Source: an uncultured Rickettsiales bacterium (GTDB lineage: Bacteria; Pseudomonadota; Alphaproteobacteria; Rickettsiales; Deianiraeaceae). Taken from it: a DNA stretch of 18,616 nucleotides. Under the pieces are notes generated by a model. It saw nothing but the letters and a program-made list of their open reading frames with translations, was not told where the DNA came from and ran no database searches. Below are positions 6,766-13,718 of this stretch, one piece after another. How positions within the stretch are numbered: position 1 is the first letter of the stretch; each line of letters begins with the position of its first letter. A program made the translations under genes and the position numbers. The stretch lies in contig CAMNMI010000009.1 of NCBI GenBank assembly GCA_946544555.1, positions 1 through 18,616 of the forward strand. Direction: 5' to 3'.

Positions 6766-7332
6766 CTAAACCTTTGGCAACGTAATTCCCGTTTGATTTT
6801 GATATTTTCCGCTTCTGTCTTTGTAGGATGTCTCGCAAACTGTGTCTGCTTTGAAAAACAGGAATTGACAAGCGCCTTCATTAGCGTAAATCTTGGCCGG
6901 AAGGTTTGTTGTATTTGAAAATTCAAGCACAACTTGCCCCTCAAATTCTGGCTCAATCGGTGTAACATTTATGACAATTCCACAGCGGGCATAAGTGGAT
7001 TTTCCAACACACACAACAATGATGTCGCGCGGAATTTTGAATGTCTCAACTGTATTTGCAAGCGCAAAACTGTTTGGTGGCAATATACAACAGTCGGTTG
7101 TTTTTGTAACAAAATTGTCGTTTGAAAAATTCTTCGGGTCAATCACGCTGTTGTTGATGTTTGTGAAAATTTTGAACTCGTTGGAAACCCGAACATCATA
7201 ACCATATGAAGAAAGACCATAAGAAAGCAACTTTGCGTTTGTGTCTTTGCGCACAAGTTCCTTGACAAACGGCTCAATCATGCTCTCCTTTTCACATCTT
7301 TCAGCAATCTCTTTGTCTGACAATATTGACAT
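6766..7332 (-). CDS. dcd: dCTP deaminase
   Basis: Deaminates dCTP to dUTP, feeding dTMP synthesis; a homotrimer of the dUTPase fold. The 188-aa length is normal (E. coli 193). Motifs: YGLSSYGYDVRVSNEFKIF (38-56), the signature VGKSTYARCGI (109-119), and TPIEPEFEGQVVLEFSN, whose Glu137 is the expected catalytic glutamate. The C-terminus TGITLPKV is typical. The protein strongly resembles the Rickettsia form from memory. The -35 TTGACA at 7365-7370 overlaps the stop of the upstream glycosyltransferase gene and lies 38 nt before the ATG, so the mRNA may be almost leaderless. It converges with the exonuclease gene, leaving only 7 nt between the two stops and no visible terminator hairpin. Confidence 0.96.
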   Translation of the reverse strand: MSILSDKEIAERCEKESMIEPFVKELVRKDTNAKLLSYGLSSYGYDVRVSNEFKIFTNINNSVIDPKNFSNDNFVTKTTDCCILPPNSFALANTVETFKIPRDIIVVCVGKSTYARCGIVINVTPIEPEFEGQVVLEFSNTTNLPAKIYANEGACQFLFFKADTVCETSYKDRSGKYQNQTGITLPKV

Positions 7333-7364
7333 AAATCACTCGCTTGGAAGACATTTAATTTTAA

Positions 7365-7370
7365 TGTCAA
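7365..7370 (-). promoter_or_regulatory. dcd -35 element overlapping the upstream stop codon
   Basis: TTGACATTAAAATTAAATGTC on the minus strand; the TGA stop of the glycosyltransferase lies inside TTGACA. The surrounding GACATTAAAATTAAATGTC is a nearly perfect inverted repeat and could also be an operator. No clear -10 is visible at the expected distance. Confidence 0.45.
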
Positions 7371-8482
7371 TATCTCCTCCTCCTCACAAAAACAAACAGC
7401 ACAATAGCATTCAGGCCAATCAAAATGCCAAGCAGAATATAAATAACATTAATCCTATTGTTAATGGACTTAGCATGTTTATCACTATTTTTTATAATCT
7501 TCATATCTCTCTGGTAGTTGTCATGAATTTGTTTGATTTCATCGGCAAAATCGGTGTATGGAACTATTTTCCAGAATTCATGAGCATAAGTACTTTTTTT
7601 ATCTAACCATGGTTTTACCGGTGATGTATAGTGGATAATTGTGGCATCCCTAAATAATTCATCTCCTTCTTGCCCAAGTAATTGACTGCAATTATTGCGT
7701 TTTTTGCACTCGTTAATAGCAAAAGGATGCACATTATATTTTAGTGGCAAAGCCTTATAATCTTGCAGAATAACATTCAAAGTGTCTTGGTCGGCAGAAC
7801 CAAGTTTTAAGTTATGTTTTTTATGATAATCAATAATTTCTTGCTTTTGTGCAATTAATTTGCGTGTAATATCATTTTCACGCCATTTTTTACAATCAAT
7901 TAGATATACACCTGAATTCCAAACATATTCATTTTTAAATTTACCATATCGTTTTAGAAGATTATATCTACTTGGTCCATTTGGAGATATATCACTCACA
8001 TCGTGAACTGCGCCAACTATATTCCCTTCTAAGTTTTGATTGTATAATTCGGCAATGTCACCAACAACGATAATATCATCATCAAGATAAATTGCTTTGT
8101 TTAAATTTGGATATAAATCAGGTATCATCCATCTTGCATATGCTGTAATTGTTATATGAGAAAAACCACCGTTAAATTTTTCAAACTTTTCCATATCAAT
8201 TTCACGAAATCTGACAGAAAAACGACTATTAGGAAAAAAATTCTTTGTGTTTTTTATCTTTTGTTGATTTATTTTTGAAATTTTATTACTCAACACATAA
8301 AAATCAATGTGCGATTTTGTATTCTTCAAAATCGAAGCCATGGTCGTTGCAACAAATGGAGCATAATTATCATCTGCTGCCAAAAACACGGGAATATGCT
8401 GGTTGTTGTTTAGAGAGAAAGAGTTGGTGGAGTTTGCCACCATCAGGGTTAATGACAAAATAATTGTTTTGATGAAATTCAT
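7367..8482 (-). CDS. GT8-family glycosyltransferase with signal peptide and C-terminal anchor
   Basis: Glycosyltransferase family 8 (retaining, UDP-sugar dependent, related to LPS galactosyl/glucosyltransferases). Motifs: VFLAADDNYAPF near the start of the domain (32-43), the metal-binding DDD at 134-136 in YLDDDIIVVGDI, WNSGVYLIDCKKW at 188-200, SADQDTLN at 229-236, and the late HYTSPVKPW at 284-292. The N-terminus looks like a cleavable signal peptide (Lys5, hydrophobic 7-16, polar NSTNSFS around 17-23). A hydrophobic segment at about 344-366 is followed by RRRRY at the very end. Together these predict a catalytic domain outside the cytoplasm with a cytoplasmic basic tail, odd for enzymes that use cytosolic nucleotide sugars. 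Its -35-like TTGCAATTAAAAA lies 34 nt upstream. Acceptor and sugar are unknown. GC is lower than in the flanking housekeeping genes. Confidence 0.85.
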   Translation of the reverse strand: MNFIKTIILSLTLMVANSTNSFSLNNNQHIPVFLAADDNYAPFVATTMASILKNTKSHIDFYVLSNKISKINQQKIKNTKNFFPNSRFSVRFREIDMEKFEKFNGGFSHITITAYARWMIPDLYPNLNKAIYLDDDIIVVGDIAELYNQNLEGNIVGAVHDVSDISPNGPSRYNLLKRYGKFKNEYVWNSGVYLIDCKKWRENDITRKLIAQKQEIIDYHKKHNLKLGSADQDTLNVILQDYKALPLKYNVHPFAINECKKRNNCSQLLGQEGDELFRDATIIHYTSPVKPWLDKKSTYAHEFWKIVPYTDFADEIKQIHDNYQRDMKIIKNSDKHAKSINNRINVIYILLGILIGLNAIVLFVFVRRRRY

Positions 8483-8510
8483 GTTTTGAAGAAAAATATT
8501 AAATTTTTAA

Positions 8511-8516
8511 TTGCAA
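8511..8516 (-). promoter_or_regulatory. Possible -35 of the GT8 gene
   Basis: TTGCAATTAAAAA on the minus strand differs from the local consensus TTGACAATTAAAA by one missing base. It lies between the mnmG C-part stop (8519) and the GT8 start. No convincing -10; readthrough from upstream is also possible. Confidence 0.35.
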
Positions 8517-8518
8517 GG

Positions 8519-8794
8519 TCATTTCTTTATCTTCTCTAAAATTGCAAGCACGCTTGTTGGAGTGATACCAGGAATTCTACTGGCTTGATGAAGTGTTTCT
8601 GGTTTTGTTTGAGTAAGTTTTTCAACCTCTTCATTTGACAGTGCTCTGACCATTTTGTAGTCAAAATTTGCAGGAATTTTCACATTCTGGTTTTGTCGCA
8701 TTTCTGAAATATTTCTCTCCTGACGTGCAATATATTTCTCATACATCGCATCAAAAATGACATGTTCGGCGGCTCTGCGAGATATTTTAATCAT
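8519..8794 (-). CDS. mnmG: MnmG C-terminal domain as a separate 91-aa reading frame
   Basis: Matches the C-terminal helical domain of the tRNA uridine-5-carboxymethylaminomethyl enzyme MnmG, a region known to contact MnmE. It begins MIKISRRAAEHVIF, corresponding to the AAEQV segment in E. coli MnmG. It continues through YEKYIARQERNISEM (18-32), NVKIPANFDY, ALSNEEVEKL and the signature QASRIPGITPTSV to the normal C-terminus. The frame differs from the N-terminal part (8910-10520), and a 26-aa membrane ORF lies between. ATG 8794 follows that ORF's stop by 5 nt with no Shine-Dalgarno sequence, suggesting translational coupling. The frame is open upstream to 8959, but that stretch is Cys-rich and unlike MnmG, so I reject it as coding. 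It may be a functional split subunit or decaying; the conserved motifs favour function. Confidence 0.8.
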   Translation of the reverse strand: MIKISRRAAEHVIFDAMYEKYIARQERNISEMRQNQNVKIPANFDYKMVRALSNEEVEKLTQTKPETLHQASRIPGITPTSVLAILEKIKK

Positions 8795-8799
8795 GATTA

Positions 8800-8880
8800 C
8801 TATAAGAAAAATTTTAACACAGCAATGCCAAAAACTGCAAGTGCAACAACAATACCCACAATAACACCTTTGTTTTTCAT
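8800..8880 (-). CDS. 26-aa single-pass membrane microprotein inside split mnmG
   Basis: ATG 8880 to TAG 8800 encodes 26 residues: a basic MKNKG N-terminus, an uninterrupted hydrophobic stretch VIVGIVVALAVFGIAVL (6-22), then KFFL. It has the make-up of a one-helix inner-membrane peptide. A -35 TTGACAATTAAAA starts 40 nt upstream (8915-8920), the same distance as at rpsB, kpsF, dcd and the PolA exonuclease, with TATCAG as a possible -10 at 8891-8896. It should therefore be the first gene of a transcript continuing into the MnmG C-terminal part 5 nt later. No homologue is recognised and it is too short for statistics; promoter placement is the main evidence. It might regulate, anchor or simply accompany the split enzyme. 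Confidence 0.55.
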   Translation of the reverse strand: MKNKGVIVGIVVALAVFGIAVLKFFL

Positions 8881-8890
8881 AACAAATCAA

Positions 8891-8920
8891 CTGATAGTAA
8901 TATTTTGTTTTAATTGTCAA
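8891..8920 (-). promoter_or_regulatory. Promoter at the mnmG break
   Basis: TTGACA (8915-8920) in TTTTGACAATTAAAAC, 18-nt spacer, TATCAG (8891-8896). The stop codon of the MnmG N-terminal part lies inside the AATTAA of this element. It should transcribe the microprotein and the MnmG C-part. Confidence 0.6.
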
Positions 8921-10520
8921 AAGAAAAATTACAAATCTGGAAGATTTTTTTCTTGTCAATGTTTGGATAACTCAACAGCTCGTAAGCCGACCGTGCTGCG
9001 CCATCATTGTTGATTTCAATGCCAAGTTTTAGCCATTCATTTGGTGTAAGTTTTTTGTCAAGCAATGCTCTTTTTATGCTATCACTTTCAGCCCTCAACT
9101 GTGAAAAAACTTGCCATCTTGTCTCGCCAACGCAGCCAATTTTGTAGCCCAATTCTGTAAGTCGGAAATCAGCATTGTCAGCTCTGCAAGCAAGACGATA
9201 TTCGCTCCTTGATGTGAAAAGACGATATGGCTCTGCGCCCACTCCCAGAGTGGTTATGTCATCAATCATCACGCCAATGTAGGCCTGTTCGCGCGACAAG
9301 ATAAACTCCTTGTTCCTGCTAAAACCTGCAAAAAGCCCAGCGTTTATTCCCGCAATGCAACCCAGTCCACCAGCCTCCTCGTAGCCAGTTGTACCGATGA
9401 TTTGTCCAGCCAAAAACAGTCCTTCAATCTTCTTCGTTTCCAGCGTTTGCTTGACTTCCCGAGGGTCAACCAAGTCATATTCAATCGCATAGCCATACTG
9501 CATTATTTTTGCATTTTCAAGCCCTTTGATGGTGTGAATGAATGCATCTTGCATGTCCTTCGGCATAGATGTTGATATGCCGTTTGGATACACAAGATTG
9601 CTTGTTAAGCCCTCTGGCTCCAAAAAAACTTGATGACGTGGATGGTCAAAGCGCTGCAATTTTGTCTCAATGGAAGGACAATAACGCGGGCCATTGTATT
9701 TTATGTCTCCATTCACCGCAGGAATTCTGTCCCAGCCGTCACGAATGACTTTGTGGCTCGCCTCGTTCGTGTAGGTGATGTAGCAATCCAACTGCGGCAC
9801 AAGCACTTCGTCATCAAGGTAGGACATTGGCATGGTCGTGGTGTCACTGGCCTGAATTTCCAGACCTTCGTAGTTGATTGTGTCCTTGTCAAGACGACAT
9901 GGCGTGCCAGTTTTTAGGCGCGTCATTGTCAGACCGAGAGTATGTAAATAATTTGCCAAATCTATTGACGGTGGCTCATGAATGCGCCCTGCACTTACCC
10001 TCTCCTCACCGCAGATTGTCCGCCCGTTCAAAAATGTCCCAGTGGTTATCACAACCGCTTTGCAACTGATGGTTTCACCGCTTGCAAGCTCAACTCCGCG
10101 CACTTTGTTGTTTTCAATGATTAACTTCACCACCTGATTTTCAACAATGTCAAGGTTTGGATAATCCTGCAACAAATCCCTCATTGCCGAGCGATATAAA
10201 TCCCTATCAATCTGGTGCCGTGGCCCCCAAACAGCTGGGCCTTTGCTGGCATTCAAGTTCTTTCTGTTAATGCTTGCCATGTCCGTTGCTCGTGCCATAA
10301 TGCCATCCAAAGCATCAATTTCTCTGACAACTGTCCCCTTTCCGATGCCTCCAATAGAGGGATTGCATGACAATGTTCCAAGGTTTTTGTAGTTGAAAGT
10401 TATCAGCAATGTCCTCGCGCCAATCCTCGCAGCCGCCGTTGAGGCCTCTATTCCAGCATTTCCTCCGCCGATGATAATAACGTCATAACTGCCATTTAAA
10501 ACATTTGTACTGATAAACAC
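8910..10520 (-). CDS. mnmG: MnmG N-terminal part (FAD and tRNA-binding domains), 536 aa
   Basis: With MnmE, MnmG installs the (carboxymethyl)aminomethyl group on U34 of tRNAs, using FAD, NADH, glycine or ammonium and methylene-THF. Features: FAD motif IIIGGGNAG at 15-23, SCNPSIGGIGKG with Cys52, RHQIDRDLYR at 101-110, YCPSIETK with Cys281, and AGQIIGTTGYEEAGG at 371-385. The full-length family is about 620 aa; this frame stops at 536 after SAYELLSYPNIDKKK, just where the C-terminal domain should begin, and the last residues FSFDN come from a promoter-like sequence. The missing domain is encoded separately at 8519-8794. The start is GTG 10520: an in-frame TGA lies two codons upstream. A -35-like TTTACAATTAAAA (10548-10553) is 33 nt before it. 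The usual neighbours mnmE and rsmG are not in the window. Confidence 0.92.
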   Translation of the reverse strand: MFISTNVLNGSYDVIIIGGGNAGIEASTAAARIGARTLLITFNYKNLGTLSCNPSIGGIGKGTVVREIDALDGIMARATDMASINRKNLNASKGPAVWGPRHQIDRDLYRSAMRDLLQDYPNLDIVENQVVKLIIENNKVRGVELASGETISCKAVVITTGTFLNGRTICGEERVSAGRIHEPPSIDLANYLHTLGLTMTRLKTGTPCRLDKDTINYEGLEIQASDTTTMPMSYLDDEVLVPQLDCYITYTNEASHKVIRDGWDRIPAVNGDIKYNGPRYCPSIETKLQRFDHPRHQVFLEPEGLTSNLVYPNGISTSMPKDMQDAFIHTIKGLENAKIMQYGYAIEYDLVDPREVKQTLETKKIEGLFLAGQIIGTTGYEEAGGLGCIAGINAGLFAGFSRNKEFILSREQAYIGVMIDDITTLGVGAEPYRLFTSRSEYRLACRADNADFRLTELGYKIGCVGETRWQVFSQLRAESDSIKRALLDKKLTPNEWLKLGIEINNDGAARSAYELLSYPNIDKKKIFQICNFSFDN

Positions 10521-10547
10521 ATTTCACGGTTTTTTTATAATTTTAAT

Positions 10548-10553
10548 TGTAAA
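10548..10553 (-). promoter_or_regulatory. Possible mnmG -35
   Basis: TTTACAATTAAAATTATAAA on the minus strand: a one-mismatch version of the extended -35 and an A/T tract with TATAAA. The distance to the GTG start implies a leaderless or near-leaderless mRNA. Confidence 0.4.
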
Positions 10554-10576
10554 TATTTAACTTCATTTTCTCTTTT

Positions 10577-10656
10577 TTGCGCCGCCCGAGGCCACGCCCT
10601 CGCGGTTTGGCTGCGCCTCGTTCCTCGGCGGCCAAACTCGCTCCGCCCAGCGCAAC
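10577..10656 (+). repeat. Palindromic GC-rich repeat, copy E (short form)
   Basis: An 80-bp core with TTGCGC/GCGCAA ends, the CGAGG/CCTCG hairpin and the GTTTGGC/GCCAAAC stem. The region between the stem arms is shorter than in C and D. The shared right flank ACCAATACAA follows at 10670-10679 after a 10-nt insertion (CGCGCTCCGC-like) that also occurs in copy B. It lies 3' of rpoH, in the opposite orientation to the other gene-end copies. Confidence 0.85.
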
Positions 10657-10683
10657 AAACGCGCTCCGCACCAATACAACCAA

Positions 10684-11670
10684 TCAATTATCGTAATCCT
10701 CCGCAAACTTTTTCAGCTTCCTAATAGCCTCCACCTCAATCTGACGTACACGCTCTTTTGACACATGTAAGCGCTCACTCAACTCCTCCAATGTGTGCTT
10801 TTTCTCACTCAAATAGCGCCCCATAATAACCTCACGCTGCCGTTCGTTCAACATCGCCAAGCTCTCGCGAAATATCTTTTTACGGTATTTCTCATCTTCC
10901 TCATCCGCAAACTCATCATCAAAATTCCCCTCATTATTAGTAATCGTATTCAACAAACTGCCGCCTTCGTGGTTTGGCGTAGGCGCTTCAAGCTCAACAT
11001 CGCGGTGGCGCAAGCTGTCAGTAGCCTCTGCCATTTCAAGATTGCTCACTCCAAAGTGCTGCGCCAACTTCTTGTTCTGCTCGCTGTAATTCGTGTCCGC
11101 ACCAATTTTTAGCATCTGCTTGACGCCCTTCAAATTAAAGAGAAGCTGCTTCCGAAGTGCTACCGAGCCAACCTTGACCATTGACCACGATTTCAAAATG
11201 AAATCCTGAATGCACGATTTTATCCACAGCACAGCGTAGGTTGAAAAGCGCACATGCTTGCTACGATCAAACTTTTGAAGCGCTTTCATAAGGCCTGCGT
11301 TGCCCTCTGCGATGAGGTCCATGATGTTAATACCGTAGCGCCGATATTGCAGCGCGATTTTCACAACCAGTCGCATATGGCTCAGAACGATGGCCTGCCC
11401 TGCTTGCTGGTTGCCTTTGTCAAAATACTCATTAAACAGCCGCTCCTCGTCCTCCGCTGACAACATTGGAAACTGCGACACATGCTGGATATACTTCCGC
11501 AACACATCACCCTCGTCAGACATCGCCAGTGAAAACTCGTTGTCAATTAGCTCGCCATTTTCACAACCACCGCCATTATACAAATTATAAACCTCGCTGT
11601 CGCACTCGTTTGAAGCCAAACTGTTCTCCTCTGGAACCACCAAATCAGTGGATTTCTCGCTCTTGCTCAT
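10684..11670 (-). CDS. rpoH: Heat-shock sigma factor RpoH (sigma-32)
   Basis: Alternative sigma factor directing RNA polymerase to heat-shock promoters. Region 2: RLVVKIALQYRRYG (100-113), DLIAEGNAGLMKALQKFD (118-135), STYAVLWIKSCIQDFILKSW (143-162). The RpoH box RKQLLFNLKGVK (173-184) distinguishes it from RpoD. Region 4 has the helix-turn-helix LEELSERLHVSKERVRQIE (294-312). At 328 aa it is longer than E. coli RpoH (284) because of an acidic N-terminal extension of about 50 residues and an acidic insert NNEGNFDDEFADEEDE at 245-260. It starts one nucleotide after the tsf stop with no separate promoter seen, so expression is probably tied to rpsB-tsf. Repeat E and its flank begin three nucleotides after its stop. 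Post-translational control by chaperones, as in other RpoH proteins, is possible. Confidence 0.95.
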   Translation of the reverse strand: MSKSEKSTDLVVPEENSLASNECDSEVYNLYNGGGCENGELIDNEFSLAMSDEGDVLRKYIQHVSQFPMLSAEDEERLFNEYFDKGNQQAGQAIVLSHMRLVVKIALQYRRYGINIMDLIAEGNAGLMKALQKFDRSKHVRFSTYAVLWIKSCIQDFILKSWSMVKVGSVALRKQLLFNLKGVKQMLKIGADTNYSEQNKKLAQHFGVSNLEMAEATDSLRHRDVELEAPTPNHEGGSLLNTITNNEGNFDDEFADEEDEKYRKKIFRESLAMLNERQREVIMGRYLSEKKHTLEELSERLHVSKERVRQIEVEAIRKLKKFAEDYDN

Positions 11671-11671
11671 T

Positions 11672-12538
11672 CTATTTCACAGAAACTCTGTCAAAAGAGA
11701 TAATCTCCAATTTGGCACCGTTGTCCTTATTGAACTTCGCCAAAACCTCTCCAACAGTGCTTTTGTTATCCAAAATGAATGCCTGCTTTGTCAAAACACT
11801 CTCCTCAAAGAACTTACGCAGTTTGCCGTCAACCATTTTGGCCGCTATTTCAGCCGGCTTGTTGAGCTGCGCCACCTGCTCTTCGTAAATCGCTTTCTCG
11901 CGTGCAATCACGTCTGCGCTGATACTCTCCTCGCTCAATGCCAATGGAGACATCGCGGCGATATGCATATTTACTTGCTTGACGAGCAATTTTGCATCTT
12001 CGCTGTCGCAGCCGGCCGCAACAATCGCCGAGACAATCGTTCCCATGTTGTCTTGACCTTCAACTTTGTTGTGAACGTAAAAATGTGCGCTCTGACCGCT
12101 TACCAACTCATGATAAACAACTTGACTTAATACAATATTCTCACCGATTGAAGCAATCCCTTCTGCGATTGCGTCCTTGCCATTTTGGCCGTTGACATCC
12201 GCGCTCAAAAGTCCATCAACAGAGTTAATCTTGCCGTTCAGCGCCGCCTGTGTTAGGTTGTTGACAAGCGCTTGGAACTTCTCATTTTTTGCAACAAAAT
12301 CTGTCTCGCAGCTCAACTTTACAACTGCAATTCCGTTTGCATTCGTAGCTACACAGCAAAGCCCTTCCGAAGTAGCTCTGTCCGCCTTTGATGATGCCTT
12401 TGATATGCCTTGCTTTCTCAAAAAGTCAAATGCCTTATCGTAGTCATCTCCGCACTCTTTTAATGCCTTTTGGCATGCAGAAATACCAGCACCACTCGCC
12501 TCGCGCAATTTCTTAATCAACTCCAAGTTTCCAGCCAT
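11672..12538 (-). CDS. tsf: Translation elongation factor Ts
   Basis: Nucleotide exchange factor regenerating EF-Tu-GTP. The 288-aa length is normal. The N-terminal UBA-like domain (4-45) includes LREASGAGISACQKAL. The EF-Tu contact motif TDFVAKNEKF is at 79-88, followed by the two-lobed core. It sits 4 nt after rpsB in the standard rpsB-tsf pair; rpoH follows after one nucleotide instead of the usual pyrH/frr. There is no Shine-Dalgarno sequence before the ATG (AAAAATAATT), so translational coupling to rpsB is likely. Confidence 0.97.
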   Translation of the reverse strand: MAGNLELIKKLREASGAGISACQKALKECGDDYDKAFDFLRKQGISKASSKADRATSEGLCCVATNANGIAVVKLSCETDFVAKNEKFQALVNNLTQAALNGKINSVDGLLSADVNGQNGKDAIAEGIASIGENIVLSQVVYHELVSGQSAHFYVHNKVEGQDNMGTIVSAIVAAGCDSEDAKLLVKQVNMHIAAMSPLALSEESISADVIAREKAIYEEQVAQLNKPAEIAAKMVDGKLRKFFEESVLTKQAFILDNKSTVGEVLAKFNKDNGAKLEIISFDRVSVK

Positions 12539-12542
12539 ATAA

Positions 12543-13343
12543 TTATTTTTGTTCGTCTTTAACCTCGTTTCCCATGTCTTTAATGGAGGTATCCTTGTTT
12601 TTGCCCTTCAAAAGAGTACTCATGTCAACGCCGCTTTCCTTCATTTTGTCTTGAACGCCAGCCATAATCGCCTTTGAGAACTCCTCGCAGAAGAACTTTG
12701 TGACACTTGCACTGTCGTCATTTGATACAATTGGATAGTTCACGTCCGTGATGTCTGCGTTTGTATCAAGTAATGCAATGGTTGGAATACCAATTGCGAG
12801 CGCCTCTTTGACCGCCAAATAGTCCACAGTTGTGTTGAAGACAATGACTAAATCAGGGCGTCCGCGGAGATTCATAAGTCCGCCAAAGCTTGACATCAAC
12901 TTGTCGCGGTTTTTGGTAACTGTCAACAGCTCCTTTTTTGAGAGCCCCGACTCGCCGTCCTCCAAGATTTTGTTGTATGAAATCAGTGTTTTGATTGACT
13001 TTGATACGGTGTACCAGTTTGTCAAAATGCCTCCTAACCAGCGATCAGTGACGTAAAATTGTCCACACTTTTCAGCATACTCTTTAACAATCGGGGCCAC
13101 TTGTGGAGCCGTTCCAACAAACAAAATCTTCTTCCCCATGCGGCCGTATCTGTACAGTGTGTTCAATGCTCTCTGAACGCCTGCGTATGTCTTACGCACA
13201 TCAATGATGCTTATGCCGTTTTTTGTTCCAAATACGTAGTCCCTCATTTTTGGGTTCAAGGCGCCAACGCGGTGTCCCATGTGAACTTTCAAGTCAATCA
13301 AGTCCTGAATTGTAAAATCTGCATTATATTCAAATGTTGCCAT
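12543..13343 (-). CDS. rpsB: 30S ribosomal protein S2
   Basis: S2 protein of the small subunit, needed for S1 binding. The start is placed at ATG 13343 (MATFEYNADF), not at the in-frame ATG 13352, because the -35 at 13378-13383 predicts transcription beginning near 13347, downstream of 13352. The protein is then 266 aa. Motifs: HMGHRVGALNPKM, FVGTAPQVAPIVKEYA, YVTDRWLGGILTNW, GRPDLVIVFNT and IPTIALLDTNADITDVNYPI. The C-terminal tail from about 235 is charged and Lys-rich. The H-M-G-H-R-V-G-A-L-N-P-K-M segment is less typical than the usual Q-T-R-R-W form. First gene of rpsB-tsf-rpoH. Confidence 0.96.
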   Translation of the reverse strand: MATFEYNADFTIQDLIDLKVHMGHRVGALNPKMRDYVFGTKNGISIIDVRKTYAGVQRALNTLYRYGRMGKKILFVGTAPQVAPIVKEYAEKCGQFYVTDRWLGGILTNWYTVSKSIKTLISYNKILEDGESGLSKKELLTVTKNRDKLMSSFGGLMNLRGRPDLVIVFNTTVDYLAVKEALAIGIPTIALLDTNADITDVNYPIVSNDDSASVTKFFCEEFSKAIMAGVQDKMKESGVDMSTLLKGKNKDTSIKDMGNEVKDEQK

Positions 13344-13354
13344 AAAATACATGG

Positions 13355-13383
13355 ACAGGATAATTATAAAATTTAATTGTCAA
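13355..13383 (-). promoter_or_regulatory. rpsB-tsf-rpoH promoter
   Basis: TTGACA (13378-13383) in TTGACAATTAAATTTTATAAT. A TATAAT is present but only 9 nt after the -35, and no good -10 lies at 17 nt. The start at 13343 is 40 nt from the -35, so the leader is very short. Confidence 0.6.
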
Positions 13384-13401
13384 GAAGGAAATGGGTGATA
13401 T

Positions 13402-13510
13402 GTTGAGCTGAGCGGAGCGAGTTTTTACTCCGAGCGAGGAGGTGCGTAAGCGCCGACAGGAGAGCGAAGAGATTAAAAACCGCGAGGGCGTGGGCCTCGG
13501 GCAGCGAAAC
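13402..13510 (-). repeat. Palindromic GC-rich repeat, copy F
   Basis: A 109-bp divergent member. The minus strand keeps GCTGCCCGAGGCC and the CGAGG/CCTCG hairpin. The internal stem is GTTTTTA/TAAAAAC in place of GTTTGGC/GCCAAAC, with both arms changed together. Outer ends are GTT/AAC with GCTG/CAGC. It lies 40 nt 3' of the initiator tRNA and upstream of the rpsB promoter. Confidence 0.85.
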
Positions 13511-13552
13511 ATAACAAAAAATTAGTAAGTTGAGGAAATGAACAAAATTCGG

Positions 13553-13626
<74 letters not shown>

Positions 13627-13636
13627 ATACTTTGTG

Positions 13637-13665
13637 AGTATAGAAATGGGTTTTTTAATTGTCAA
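13637..13665 (-). promoter_or_regulatory. Promoter of initiator tRNA
   Basis: TTGACA (13660-13665) in TTGACAATTAAAAAA, 17-nt spacer, TATACT (13637-13642). This is the best-spaced housekeeping promoter in the window. The predicted start is within a few nucleotides of the mature tRNA 5' end. Confidence 0.8.
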
Positions 13666-13718
13666 GATAGTAAAACAAACACGCCATCATTGCTTGAAAT
13701 CTATACCCACAACAACGA

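Noticed and set aside
8795..8959. N-terminal extension of the MnmG C-part (open frame from 8959)
   Set aside because: It reads the microprotein region in another frame, is Cys/Tyr-rich and unlike MnmG, and ATG 8794 begins exactly where similarity begins.
10577..10680. Repeat E as a rho-independent terminator of rpoH
   Set aside because: The hairpins are strong, but no U-tract follows in the rpoH direction (the strand reads A-rich). The same holds for the other copies, so the terminator role is unproven.
1311..13510. CRISPR array
   Set aside because: The repeats are dispersed, not regularly spaced, and no cas-like genes are present.
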